A stretch of DNA of 64,000 nucleotides from Geomicrobium halophilum (GTDB taxonomy: Bacteria > Bacillota > Bacilli > Bacillales > Marinococcaceae). The notes under the pieces were generated by a model, which saw only the letters and a program-made list of their open reading frames with translations, did not search any database and was not told the origin of the DNA. Shown here one piece after another: positions 9,377-17,624 of the stretch (position 1 is the stretch's first letter; each line of letters begins with the position of its first letter). Made by a program: the position numbers and the translations under genes. The DNA lies in contig NZ_JACHHJ010000001.1 of NCBI RefSeq assembly GCF_014207655.1, forward strand, positions 62,001 to 126,000, in the 5' to 3' direction.

Positions 9377-10055
9377 CTTCCCCTAGTGTATACTAACGCT
9401 AAGAGGAAGAAAGAACGTTGGTATTTTGCGGTTTCCATCTCCTATAGTTAGGTAAAGGGACCCTTCTGCTCAAAGTGCAATGGACGTCGATGCCGGCCTA
9501 AACAATGTTGCTGTTCATCAGTAGGAAGGAGGCCGCTTTTCGACGTCGCACATTCGCTTCCTGCCGAAGAAGCATATGCAAAGCGGCTCACTTAAAGAAA
9601 GACGCTGGGCGAAACCTTTACAGTTGCTCCCCTTATCAACTGCAGTAATTGATTGAGAACGTTCATCCTAAAACACCTCAAAGCAGTGGAGGTGCGGAGA
9701 TGTACACAAGAAAAACCGCTGCCGTCATCTCTTTCGCTTTACATTCTACTACTATACGGCTCACTCATGCCATGAGCGGGCTCCCGCCGAAAAAGAGGAA
9801 AGAAGCATCGAATGCAGAAGCTGCCCTTTTGGGACAGCCCCTTGTCAAACCCAATACGTAAAGAGATGAATAAGGCACTCGTGTAAGTTGGTCGTCCCTT
9901 AAACCTTGGACAAGACCTCTTCTTCATTAAAATGGCTAAAAATTTGGTAAAAACACTCGGTCTGCGCTCGTATTTTTACTCCTTGGAGTTTTAAGTTTAG
10001 GCCTTCTCGAATGGTTCGGCTTTTGGTCCTCCTTTTTCAACTCGTACGGATAAAT
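9377..10055. other. Gene-poor stretch with a large inverted repeat
   Basis: About 0.68 kb with no convincing coding frame; the frames present lack ribosome sites and recognisable sequence. The clearest structure is at 9484-9549: GACGTCGA and GGCCT on the left pair with AGGCC and TCGACGTC on the right, giving a long interrupted hairpin. A broken small hydrophobic frame lies at its right end (9932-10053). Nothing else recognisable is seen. Confidence 0.5.
9932..10053 (+). pseudogene. Possible broken small membrane protein
   Basis: ATG 9932 opens as MAKNLVKTLG and then runs out of frame. After a one-base shift the sequence continues as SALVFLLLGVLSLGLLEWFG and ends at TAA 10051-10053, an uninterrupted hydrophobic membrane-like segment. 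No ribosome site precedes the ATG. It may be a frameshifted small membrane protein or chance; no family was recognised. Confidence 0.25.
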
Positions 10056-10081
10056 GTTTGAAAGAATATGGTTTCGGGAAT
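10056..10081 (+). promoter_or_regulatory. Sigma-B-like promoter of ytxGHJ
   Basis: GTTTGA (10056-10061), a 14-bp spacer, then GGGAAT (10076-10081). The sigma-B consensus is GTTTAA - 12 to 15 bp - GGGWAW, so only one base of the -35 differs. It lies 30 bases before the ytxG start. ytxGHJ are general-stress genes in B. subtilis, which agrees. Confidence 0.75.
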
Positions 10082-10110
10082 AATGTGAATTATATTAGGA
10101 GGTGATGTTC

Positions 10111-10545
10111 GTGGTTATTGTATACATAAGCGTAGCGATTGTGGCTATAGCAATCGTTGTACTTATCTTTTATATTATCCAAACGCTTAAGTCTGCACAG
10201 GGGGTGGTTACACAGTTGGGAAACACAGCAGAAGCTGTGGAAAAACAACTGCAAGGTATCACTACTGAAACTGAGCATCTCGTCAAAACGACGAATCGGC
10301 TTGCTGAGGATTTTGAGTCTAAGTCAGGATCACTGGATGGGCTTTTTTCAACCGCTGAGGAGTTAAGTGAAGCTACCGAACGGGTAACAGGCTCCATTCA
10401 AAATATATCCACAACTGTATCTGAGGAAACAGAGCGCAATGCTGGGCAAGTTGCAAAAGCTGTCCAATGGGGCAGTGCATGCCTGGAGCTTTATGACAAG
10501 TGGAAGAGCCGGAGAAATCAAGAAGAGCATGAAGAGCGTAACTAA
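10111..10545 (+). CDS. ytxG: DUF948 stress protein YtxG
   Basis: A 144-residue protein starting at GTG 10111, eight bases after AGGAGG; upstream ATG/GTG codons at 10102-10105 sit too close to that site. One N-terminal membrane helix (about residues 2-24, rich in Val/Ile/Ala) is followed by a long Ser/Thr/Glu-rich amphipathic helix that looks like a coiled coil. This is the DUF948/YtxG family, a general-stress membrane protein of unknown biochemical role. It is the first gene of ytxG-ytxH-ytxJ, with a sigma-B-like promoter directly upstream. Confidence 0.88.
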   Translation: MVIVYISVAIVAIAIVVLIFYIIQTLKSAQGVVTQLGNTAEAVEKQLQGITTETEHLVKTTNRLAEDFESKSGSLDGLFSTAEELSEATERVTGSIQNISTTVSEETERNAGQVAKAVQWGSACLELYDKWKSRRNQEEHEERN

Positions 10546-10562
10546 AATAAGGAGGTTTTAAC

Positions 10563-10997
10563 ATGGGAGACATGAATACAAAAGATCTTTTAATTGGAAC
10601 ATTTATTGGTGGAATTGTAGGTGCATCAACTGCACTCTTATTGGCGCCTAAGTCCGGTAAGGAATTACGAGGAGATATTAGTGAAGGGGCATCCACGGCT
10701 AAAGACAAGACGTACGAACTGTCAAATAAAGCTTATGACAAAGGCAACCATTTTGCCAATACAGCTATGGATAAAACCCAGAATGTAGCTAAAACTGTAT
10801 CGGATCAATCGACCCAAATGGTTGACCGCATCAAAGACGCTGCTGAGCAAATCAAGACGGATACTGACGATGCAAAGAAATCGGCTCAAGAACTTGCGGA
10901 TGACTTATCTGATGAATTTCAATCTTCAAGTGAACAAGTCAAGGATTCGGTCAAACAAGAAGTCACAGATCTAAAAGATGAATCCAAAAATCAATAA
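10563..10997 (+). CDS. ytxH: YtxH domain general-stress protein
   Basis: A 144-residue protein. The N-terminus LLIGTFIGGIVGASTALLLAP is the signature glycine zipper-like membrane segment of the YtxH family, followed directly by KSGKELR. The remaining ~110 residues are a charged, Asp/Lys-rich helical repeat resembling LEA-type stress proteins (recurrent KDKT, DKT, VKDSVKQ patterns). It is presumed to be membrane-anchored with a cytoplasmic helical tail; no enzymatic activity is expected. It lies 17 bp after ytxG behind AGGAGG, in the same stress operon. Confidence 0.88.
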   Translation: MGDMNTKDLLIGTFIGGIVGASTALLLAPKSGKELRGDISEGASTAKDKTYELSNKAYDKGNHFANTAMDKTQNVAKTVSDQSTQMVDRIKDAAEQIKTDTDDAKKSAQELADDLSDEFQSSSEQVKDSVKQEVTDLKDESKNQ

Positions 10998-11038
10998 ATT
11001 CCCGAGCATTAAAGGAATTGTAGGGAGGGAAGGGAGCA

Positions 11039-11359
11039 TTGCAACACGTATATGAGCAAAAGGAACTAATGGATGCCATCGAAGAACATGGGGAAATCCT
11101 CTTGTTCAAAAACAGTACAACCTGCCCGATTAGTGCGAATGCGTTTGATGAGTTAAAGGCATTTGCAACCGAGCATCCAGAAGTTCCTGTTTATTATTTA
11201 AATGTACAAGATGAAAGGCCACTGTCTGAATATGTTGCAACCTTTTGGGATGTAAAACATGAAAGCCCTCAAGCATTGCTTTTAACTTCTTCGGAGGCAA
11301 AATGGCACACTTCACATAGTAAAATTACTGAACAAGTACTGGAGAAAGCTTTAGTATAA
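11039..11359 (+). CDS. ytxJ: YtxJ, bacillithiol-system thioredoxin-fold protein
   Basis: A 106-residue thioredoxin-fold protein starting at TTG 11039 after a GGGAGG-rich site. It has one conserved cysteine in the redox position (FKNSTTCPISANAF), where a thioredoxin would have CxxC, which marks the monothiol YtxJ/bacilliredoxin group. Such proteins are thought to act on bacillithiol-mixed disulfides; this is family knowledge and not shown here. Third gene of the ytxGHJ stress operon; a terminator follows. Confidence 0.85.
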   Translation: MQHVYEQKELMDAIEEHGEILLFKNSTTCPISANAFDELKAFATEHPEVPVYYLNVQDERPLSEYVATFWDVKHESPQALLLTSSEAKWHTSHSKITEQVLEKALV

Positions 11360-11364
11360 TGTTC

Positions 11365-11406
11365 AAAAAGCCATCACGATGTTTTAAGCGGCGTGATGGC
11401 TTTTTA
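11365..11406 (+). terminator. Intrinsic terminator after ytxJ
   Basis: AAAAAGCCATCACG (11365-11378) pairs with CGTGATGGCTTTTT (11392-11405), a perfect 14-bp stem with T tract. Confidence 0.9.
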
Positions 11407-11519
11407 CTATAGGATGTTTAAATAAGGTCAGTGTTCTAATATAGAAACAGCTGCTGTTTCCTCGCAGCTCCCAAAAATTCTTTAACACTTAAAAGCGTTT
11501 AAGAATTAAAGAAAAAGGC

Positions 11520-11548
11520 GTGACATAACGTATAGGATCAGTTATAAT
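11520..11548 (+). promoter_or_regulatory. Sigma-A promoter of aroA
   Basis: GTGACA (11520-11525), 17-bp spacer and TATAAT (11543-11548), about 60 bases before the aroA start. Confidence 0.65.
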
Positions 11549-11606
11549 GGCTCTACTCATAATAGAAGGTTAGAGAAATACGAAACAGAATAGGAGTGGA
11601 TGATCG

Positions 11607-12707
11607 GTGAGTAATGAAGAATTAGAGCAGTTACGTGCATCCCTTGATGAAAAAAACAAGGATTTATTAAAGCTCATTAACGAGCGCGCAGAAATTGTTC
11701 AAAAAATCGGTAACGTAAAAAGTAAGTCAGGCACAAAACGTTATGACCCGGTGCGTGAGCGGAGGATGCTTGACTTGATTGCAGATGAGAATGAAGGACC
11801 ATTTGAAACGAGCACGCTGCAACATCTCTTCAAACAAATTTTCAAGGCAAGTTTGGAGCTTATGGGAGATGATGAGCAAAAAGCATTACTCGTTTCAAGG
11901 AAAAAGCACCCGGATAATACCGTGGTCGATGTAAAAGGGGAAAAAATTGGCGATGGTTTACAGCGTCTTATTGCAGGTCCTTGTTCTGTGGAAAGTGAAG
12001 AACAAGTCTTCGCCGTTGCCGAAGCTTTAAAGAAACGCGGTGTCAATCTGCTTCGCGGTGGTGCTTACAAGCCAAGATCATCTCCATATGATTTCCAGGG
12101 GCTGGGCGTTGAAGGCTTAGAGATTCTTAAAAAAGCTGGCGACCGTTACGATATGGCTGTTATTAGTGAAATTGTGACACCTACAGATGTGGAAAAAGCT
12201 GTTGATTATCTCGATGTCATTCAAATTGGGGCCCGTAATATGCAAAACTTTGAATTATTGAAAGAAGTTGGGTCTACAAAAAAACCTATCCTGCTTAAAC
12301 GCGGGCTATCAGCCTCCATTTCTGAGTTTATACATGCTGCTGAATACGTAATGTCCAGAGGAAACACAAATCTCATGCTTTGTGAACGCGGCATTCGCAC
12401 GTACGAAACGGCGACACGGAATACCCTAGACATTTCTGCAGTTCCCATATTAAAACAGGAGACACACCTCCCTGTACTTGCAGATGTTACCCATTCCACC
12501 GGTAGAAGAGATTTGCTGTTACCGGCTGCTAAAGCTGCTCTTGCCATTGGTGCAGACGCCGTAATGGCAGAAGTGCACCCTGACCCAGCAGTTGCACTTT
12601 CAGACTCCGCCCAACAAATGGATATTGAACAATTCAACACCTTCATTAGCACCTTACGTGATGCGCAATTGCTAAAAGACGGTGTAGAAGATAAAACAAC
12701 GTTATAG
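11607..12707 (+). CDS. aroA: Chorismate mutase / 3-deoxy-7-phosphoheptulonate synthase fusion, AroA(G)
   Basis: A 366-residue two-domain enzyme starting at GTG 11607. Residues ~1-90 are an AroQ-type chorismate mutase ([32 protein letters not shown]). Residues ~105-366 are a type I beta DAHP synthase, with [54 protein letters not shown] and MAEVHPDP. It condenses PEP and erythrose 4-phosphate into DAHP at the entry of aromatic amino acid synthesis. The mutase domain also serves as the feedback sensor for chorismate and prephenate in B. subtilis. It is the usual upstream neighbour of ccpA, here separated from it by a decayed gene and a repeat. Confidence 0.95.
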   Translation: MSNEELEQLRASLDEKNKDLLKLINERAEIVQKIGNVKSKSGTKRYDPVRERRMLDLIADENEGPFETSTLQHLFKQIFKASLELMGDDEQKALLVSRKKHPDNTVVDVKGEKIGDGLQRLIAGPCSVESEEQVFAVAEALKKRGVNLLRGGAYKPRSSPYDFQGLGVEGLEILKKAGDRYDMAVISEIVTPTDVEKAVDYLDVIQIGARNMQNFELLKEVGSTKKPILLKRGLSASISEFIHAAEYVMSRGNTNLMLCERGIRTYETATRNTLDISAVPILKQETHLPVLADVTHSTGRRDLLLPAAKAALAIGADAVMAEVHPDPAVALSDSAQQMDIEQFNTFISTLRDAQLLKDGVEDKTTL

Positions 12708-12720
12708 GAGATCATAACCC

Positions 12721-12751
12721 AAACGTCACCCTTTGATGGTGGCGTTTTTAT
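12721..12751 (+). terminator. Intrinsic terminator after aroA
   Basis: AACGTCACC (12722-12730) pairs with GGTGGCGTT (12738-12746), one G-U-type mismatch, followed by TTTT. Confidence 0.8.
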
Positions 12752-12881
12752 AAGCACGGCTTCCACGGCTTTATGGATATCGATAGATCTATTGGTATTC
12801 GTTAAGATGGAGACAGGCGCCTAAAAAATAGGAACAATGGAAGGGATGCCCTCTGTCTGGTATCCTTTCCATTCGTTGTCC

Positions 12882-14037
12882 CTAAATCCACCCACGAGCT
12901 TTTATAGCTTGATCGATATTTTGCAGGGCAAAAATAATAGCTGCATTTCGGTGCGTGGTCTGATATTGTTGAAGTTTGATGTTAATTTCTTTTTCTTCAA
13001 AGTAATGGTGAGTATGATTTTGTACAGATTCTAAATAGGAAACGATGACACCACCGGCATTAACCAGGATATCTGGGAAAACGTGTTGGTGATTTTGCGC
13101 AAGAATATCATCTGCCTCTGGAGCTGTTGGTCCGTTTGCGATTTCCATAATATGGTGCGCTCGAATCTTCGTGGCGTTTTCTTTTGTGATGACATTCCCA
13201 AGAGCCGCTGGAATTAAAAAATCCACCTCTATATAGAGGACATCCTCGTTATTCTCCAGCTTCTCTTTTTCGCCATAGGAGGACAGATTTCTATCCTTTT
13301 TAGCCAAAATTGCACAATCAATGTCCAAACCTTCTTTATCGTGTAACGCAACTTTAGAGTCACTAACCGCGACCACCTTGCAGCCGATATCAGATAGAAG
13401 CTCGCTGCGGTGAGGCCGCACTACCAAAACCCTGAATAGCGATAGAGACATCTTTCTCTTCTCTTTCGATACTTTCTAAGATTTGCTGAATAATATATAC
13501 ACACCCTCTGGCGGTTCCCTCTTGCCTTCCTTTTGATCCTCCAATAACCGGTGGTTTTCCAGTTATAGAACCGGGAGTATACATACCTTCCATTTCCGAA
13601 TATGTGCCCATCATATCTCCCATCAAGGCAGCGTCTGTATGAACATCCGGGGCCATGACATCTTTGGCAGGCCCAACAATGTGATATAGCGCTTTCATAT
13701 ATTCGCGGCTTATGCGCACCTTTTCCTTTTTTGATAAGCGGCTGGCATCACTTCAGGGTCATCCATTTGGCAAGTGCCTTTATCTCATCCGCAGTCACAT
13801 CTGGATGATAACGAATTCCTCCCTTGTAAGGGCCGAGAGCATCCAAGTGTTGGGCTCGATATCCTTCAAAAATGTGAGTAGTGCCATCTTCCATCTTCAC
13901 TGGAAAAGCAACCTCTACCATTCGCTTGTGTGCTTTAATAAGTTTAAAGTGGAGGTTTCAAGGTCAATATAGGATGCAGCAGCTTGCATTTGCTGGTGAA
14001 CACTGTCTAATGCAGGTGATACTTGTTTTTGGCTCAT
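12882..14037 (-). pseudogene. Decayed glutamate dehydrogenase (RocG/GudB type)
   Basis: Read leftward from ATG 14037 (GGAGG upstream), glutamate dehydrogenase sequence is spread over different frames. It runs from the N-terminus through LLK, and after a shift continues RMVEVAFPVKMEDG, YRAQHLDALGPYKGG and ADEIKALAKWMTLK, then stops. After a gap it resumes LSKKEKVRISREYMKAL, VGPAKDVMAPDVHTDA, TGKPPVIGGSKGR and IAIQGFG. After another shift it continues SELLSDIGCKVVAVSDS, PDILVNAGGVIVSYLE and the C-terminus. At least three lesions are visible: frameshifts near 13915 and near 13425, and a deletion near 13745. The deletion removes the PYGGGKGG glutamate-binding block and neighbouring catalytic residues, so no active enzyme can be made. 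Confidence 0.88.
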
Positions 14038-14078
14038 TGATGATACCTCCATAAATACTGAAGAATATATTAATAGAT

Positions 14079-14268
14079 GATGTTCAAAAAAGAATCCAAA
14101 ATGACTCAAGCTCTCAGCTTGTTACGTCTTAACGTATAAACTCCTCACGGTGGAAAAGAGGTTTTTTTCCGAGGAGTCATAGAAGCCGACGTCGTTGCCA
14201 CAGGATGCAGCGGTATTCGTCGGCTTTCACGGGGTTATGCCTGTTGTTTTCCGGGTTTTTTGAACAAC
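14079..14268. repeat. MITE-like inverted-repeat element, copy 1
   Basis: The left end reads GATGTTCAAAAAAG (from 14079). The right end reads TTTTTTGAACAAC (to 14268), whose complement is GTTGTTCAAAAAA. The element is about 190 bp and carries no coding frame, but has an internal palindrome near 14135-14180. It directly follows the start of the decayed glutamate dehydrogenase. Its ends match the other copies at 20293, 29664 and 39150. Confidence 0.65.
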
Positions 14269-14269
14269 C

Positions 14270-14536
14270 TTAATAAAATTTTCGAATAAAAGCTGATAAC
14301 TGGATTCCTGCCATCATTGTTATTAAATAAATTGCAAAGTAAAGCCAGGTTTGCCAAGTGTCAAAGCTTAAATGATTAATCATGACAATGAATAAGAAAA
14401 ATAAAACGGTCACAATGATCCCCGCTACCCATTTGTAAGGTTTCGTTTGCATTAGATTGCCGATAATAAAACCAAGCATGAGAGTAATGATGGGATTAAA
14501 AAAAGCTATTAAAACGAATACGTCGATGTTGATCAC
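14270..14536 (-). CDS. Small multi-span membrane protein, unknown
   Basis: An 88-residue reading starting at GTG 14536; the frame is open further upstream (to 14698) but that part does not look like protein. No clear ribosome site matches the GTG, so the start is uncertain. Three hydrophobic helices are visible: VFVLIAFFNPIITLMLGFII, then KWVAGIIVTVLFFLFIVMI, then WLYFAIYLITMMAGIQL, separated by short polar loops with TKPYK and HLSFDTW. I do not recognise a named family. The hydrophobic pattern and intact frame argue that it is real. It is transcribed leftward, opposite to ccpA, and abuts the repeat at 14079-14268. Confidence 0.5.
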   Translation of the reverse strand: MINIDVFVLIAFFNPIITLMLGFIIGNLMQTKPYKWVAGIIVTVLFFLFIVMINHLSFDTWQTWLYFAIYLITMMAGIQLSAFIRKFY

Positions 14537-14766
14537 CTCAATTTCCGTATTTTTTTTATATCGTTCATAGGCATGAATGTCAAATTTTGGGGAGGTTTGT
14601 AACCAAGAAAGAACGGGGATAATAATAAAGGTGTACGTTTCGGTCCTCCGAAAAGTGAGTGCTTCCATGGTGCAAGCAAGTCCTTTTTGTACATGCACGT
14701 GATGAACAATGTTTTACAAAAACTAAACAATAATGGTCATCTGTCGATATTAAGGGTAGGAATGAT

Positions 14767-14795
14767 TTGCGGACCTCCCTCAGTTATCGTATGAT
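14767..14795 (+). promoter_or_regulatory. Sigma-A promoter of ccpA
   Basis: TTGCGG (14767-14772), 17-bp spacer and TATGAT (14790-14795), 55 bases before the ccpA start codon. Confidence 0.55.
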
Positions 14796-14849
14796 GGCGA
14801 TATATCATATGAAAATAAATGAAAGCCAATATAAGGGAGGAACATTTCA

Positions 14850-15848
14850 ATGAGTACCACCATTTATGACGTTGCCGAGGAAGCTAGTGTATCTATGGCA
14901 ACGGTATCAAGGGTTGTTAATGGTAACCCGAATGTAAAGCCGGCTACCCGTAAAAAAGTGTTAGACGCAATCGAGAGGTTGGAATACCGTCCAAATGCCG
15001 TTGCACGGGGGTTAGCTAGTAAAAAGACGACAACCGTAGGCGTGATTATCCCTGATATTTCCAGCATTTTCTTCTCGGAGCTTGCTCGCGGTATTGAAGA
15101 TATTGCGACGATGTACAACTATAATATCATTCTCTGTAACTCCGACAAGAACAAAGATAAAGAAATTCATCTGCTCAATACATTATTGGAAAAACAGGTG
15201 GATGGAATCTTATTCTTAGGAGGGGAAATTACAGAAGAACATGCTGAGCATCTCCGGCGTTCCTCTGTGCCTGTGGTCCTTGCGGCCACGTTCCATGAAG
15301 AGGGTGAGTTTCCAGCGATTAATATTGATTATGCTCAGGCTGCATTTGATGCGGTCGATCATTTGTTGAAAAAAGATCACAAACACGTTGGGATGTTAAC
15401 GGGAACATTAGAGGATCCTGTGAACGGATATCAGAAATTCAAAGGGTATAAGGAAGCGCTGGAAAACAACAATGTGGCCTTTGATGAATCATTGGTGGCG
15501 GTGTGTGATTATACCTATGACTCTGCGATTGAATCGTTAGAAGGGCTGCTACAATCCAACAACAAGCCAACAGCGATCTTTTCAGCAACCGATGAGATGG
15601 CGCTTGGTGCTATTCATGGTTTGCAAGATCGGGGGATTCGTGTTCCGGAGGATGTTGAAGTGATCGGCTTTGACAATACGAGGTTGGCAACGATGGTTCG
15701 CCCTACCCTAACAACGGTTGTACAACCCATGTATGACATTGGTGCTGTTTCTATGAGACTGCTTACGAAATATATGGATAATGAAGATATTGATGAGCAA
15801 AACGTTGTGCTCCCTCACCGTATCGCATATCGAAACACAACCAAATGA
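14850..15848 (+). CDS. ccpA: Catabolite control protein A
   Basis: A 332-residue LacI/GalR-family regulator. The N-terminal helix-turn-helix and hinge read [33 protein letters not shown] and [15 protein letters not shown]; the remainder is the periplasmic-binding-like core ([61 protein letters not shown]). CcpA with HPr(Ser-P) binds cre sites to repress or activate carbon genes. A cre-like site lies nearby before acuA. The order aroA-ccpA-motPS is the Bacillus arrangement, and motP follows after a long stem-loop. Confidence 0.96.
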   Translation: MSTTIYDVAEEASVSMATVSRVVNGNPNVKPATRKKVLDAIERLEYRPNAVARGLASKKTTTVGVIIPDISSIFFSELARGIEDIATMYNYNIILCNSDKNKDKEIHLLNTLLEKQVDGILFLGGEITEEHAEHLRRSSVPVVLAATFHEEGEFPAINIDYAQAAFDAVDHLLKKDHKHVGMLTGTLEDPVNGYQKFKGYKEALENNNVAFDESLVAVCDYTYDSAIESLEGLLQSNNKPTAIFSATDEMALGAIHGLQDRGIRVPEDVEVIGFDNTRLATMVRPTLTTVVQPMYDIGAVSMRLLTKYMDNEDIDEQNVVLPHRIAYRNTTK

Positions 15849-15864
15849 TAAGAAAATGGTAGCT

Positions 15865-15914
15865 TGGCTAACTCAACGGCTTACGCCTCGTGGCGTAAAG
15901 CCATGAGTTATGGC
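15865..15914 (+). promoter_or_regulatory. Intercistronic stem-loop between ccpA and motP
   Basis: A long imperfect stem: TTGGC plus AACTCA and GGCTTACGCC on the left pair with GGCGTAAAGCC, TGAGTT and GGCCAA on the right, around a TCGT loop. No T tract follows, so it probably limits rather than ends read-through into motPS. A stem-loop at the same place in B. subtilis is known to reduce motPS expression. Confidence 0.75.
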
Positions 15915-15962
15915 CAATGGAAAAACAAAGAACAAGAATGTGTACAGGAGGAGGCGTTTTAG

Positions 15963-16778
15963 GTGAAAAAATTAGATATGTTAACTCCTGTAGGACTCAT
16001 ACTTGGGCTTGTCGTTGTAGGATTAGCTATATATTTTAATGCCGGTATAGACGCTGTCGTATTATTTATACAACTCTCTTCCGTTTTTATTGTCATTGGC
16101 GGCGTTGCAGCAGCGTTACTTATTAATTTTTCAACAAAGGAATTAAGACGTCTCCCAACCATTATCAGAACGGCTTTTCAGGATACGGATTATGATTTAG
16201 AGGAGCTTAATAAAACCTTTGTGAATCTTTCAAAAAAAGCAAGAAGAGATGGGTTGTTAGCCTTAGATACACAATTGGATGAGGAAGTTAAAGATCCCTT
16301 TATTCGAAAGGGTGTCCGTTTGGCTGTCGACGGCATCGAACGGGAATTGATCCAGGATATACTGATGGCAGAAGTTGTATCCATGGAAGAGCGCCATAAA
16401 CGGGGGCGGCAGATGATTGAACGGGCAGGGGATTATGCACCGGCGTGGGGGATGGTTGGAACGATCATCGCGCTTGTGATTATGCTTAATGATTTGAACG
16501 ACCCTGCTACTCTCGGACCGAGCATGGCACTTGCGATGTTAACGACATTATATGGTGCACTAATGGCGAATTTATTTTTTAATCCAATGGCAAGCAAATT
16601 AGAAAATAAAACCGAAACTGAAACCTTTGTCAATCAAATGATGATTGAAGGTGTCATTGGTATTCAGTCTGGACAGAGTCCGAAAGTATTAGAAGAAAAA
16701 TTGGGGGCTTTTGTACGTAAAGAACGAAAACCAAAGCACGAGGGACGTGAAGCAGGGGAACTTGCCAATGAGGCTTAG
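15963..16778 (+). CDS. motP: Flagellar stator protein MotP (sodium-type MotA homologue)
   Basis: A 271-residue MotA/TolQ/ExbB family protein starting at GTG 15963 behind AGGAGGAGG. Four membrane helices are seen: two near the N-terminus (LTPVGLILGLVVVGLAIY, VLFIQLSSVFIVIGGVAAAL), then a cytoplasmic domain of ~100 residues (including GVRLAVDGIERELIQDIL), then APAWGMVGTIIALVIML and a fourth after GPSMALAMLTTLYGAL. It forms the stator channel around the flagellar rotor with MotS. Position after ccpA and pairing with motS identify it as MotP (YtxD), the Na+-driven type. Its stop overlaps the motS start by 11 bases. Confidence 0.92.
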   Translation: MKKLDMLTPVGLILGLVVVGLAIYFNAGIDAVVLFIQLSSVFIVIGGVAAALLINFSTKELRRLPTIIRTAFQDTDYDLEELNKTFVNLSKKARRDGLLALDTQLDEEVKDPFIRKGVRLAVDGIERELIQDILMAEVVSMEERHKRGRQMIERAGDYAPAWGMVGTIIALVIMLNDLNDPATLGPSMALAMLTTLYGALMANLFFNPMASKLENKTETETFVNQMMIEGVIGIQSGQSPKVLEEKLGAFVRKERKPKHEGREAGELANEA

Positions 16779-17505
16779 GAGGTCTTCAGGCAACACACGT
16801 AATGAAAAGAAGTGGCTTGTGACTTTCTCGGATATGATCCTTATTATGCTCGTTTTCTTTATTATGCTCTTTTCGATGTCGGTCGTTGATGCTGCCCGAT
16901 TTCAAGCACTGATGGATTCATTTCAAGGCCAGAACCTATTTAATCATTCTTCAGCAGACGTCGTCGAAGATATGGAAAAATTAAGCGTGAATGATGATTT
17001 TCGTCTTGAACAGGAAAAACAAATCCTAAAGGAAGACGAGCTTGAAACCCTTATGGCAGAGGTGCAAGGGTACATAGAAGAAAATGATCTTGGAGATATG
17101 ATTACAGCCACACGAAAAGAGCGTGGGGTTGAACTGGTTTTGCAAGATCAATTGTTGTTTGATAGCGGAGAAGCTTACATCGTGGATGAGGCTGAAGCAT
17201 TTCTAGACGAAATGATTATTATCCTTGGTAAATTGCCCAATCATGTCGAGGTAGAAGGCCATACCGATGACCGACCGATTGATACCTATCGATATCCTTC
17301 CAATTGGGAGTTATCCAGTGCCCGTGCAAGCAGTGTTATTCGTTATCTTATTGAAGAGGGTGACCTGGAAAGCTCTCGGTTTTTGGCAACGGGCTATGGA
17401 GATACAAGACCGATCGTTTCAAATGATACTACCGAAAATATGCAGCAGAATCGCCGTGTTGTTGTATTGATTACTGATCCAGGATATAACGGCGAGGGAT
17501 CATAA
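16768..17505 (+). CDS. motS: Flagellar stator protein MotS (sodium-type MotB homologue)
   Basis: A 245-residue protein. The frame opens at 16711, but ATG 16768 inside the end of motP is the sensible start, giving a short basic N-terminus (MRLRRSSGNTRNEKKW). One membrane helix follows, VTFSDMILIMLVFFIMLFSM, with the ion-binding aspartate in FSDM. A linker leads to a C-terminal OmpA/MotB peptidoglycan-binding domain (VEVEGHTDDRPI, NWELSSARASSVIRYLI, GYGDTRPI, NRRVVVLI). It anchors the stator to the cell wall and, with MotP, couples sodium flow to rotation. Translational coupling to motP is likely. Confidence 0.92.
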   Translation: MRLRRSSGNTRNEKKWLVTFSDMILIMLVFFIMLFSMSVVDAARFQALMDSFQGQNLFNHSSADVVEDMEKLSVNDDFRLEQEKQILKEDELETLMAEVQGYIEENDLGDMITATRKERGVELVLQDQLLFDSGEAYIVDEAEAFLDEMIIILGKLPNHVEVEGHTDDRPIDTYRYPSNWELSSARASSVIRYLIEEGDLESSRFLATGYGDTRPIVSNDTTENMQQNRRVVVLITDPGYNGEGS

Positions 17506-17511
17506 TATGTA

Positions 17512-17546
17512 AAAAAGGCAGGCCCGATGAGGGGCTTGCCTTTTTC
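17512..17546 (+). terminator. Intrinsic terminator after motS
   Basis: AAAAAGGCAGGCCC pairs with GGGCTTGCCTTTTT, followed by the T run, just after the motS stop. Confidence 0.85.
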
Positions 17547-17624
17547 TAGGATTGTCAATGGGTCAACGTTTACCATAGTTTAGCTCCAGCGAGTCGCTTC
17601 TTCCCCCTGGACTTAGAACGCCTC

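Noticed and set aside
9649-9861. 70-codon frame in the murC-ytxG gap
   Set aside because: Start lacks a ribosome site and the translation looks random. An overlapping minus-strand frame is equally long.
11360-11406. GTTCAAAAAGCC after ytxJ resembles the MITE end
   Set aside because: It is the left arm of a perfect 14-bp terminator stem with a T tract. No second inverted family end lies within 200 bp.
12221-12766. 181-codon minus-strand frame inside aroA
   Set aside because: Shadow of the strongly conserved DAHP synthase gene; low-complexity Ser/Ala composition typical of antisense frames.
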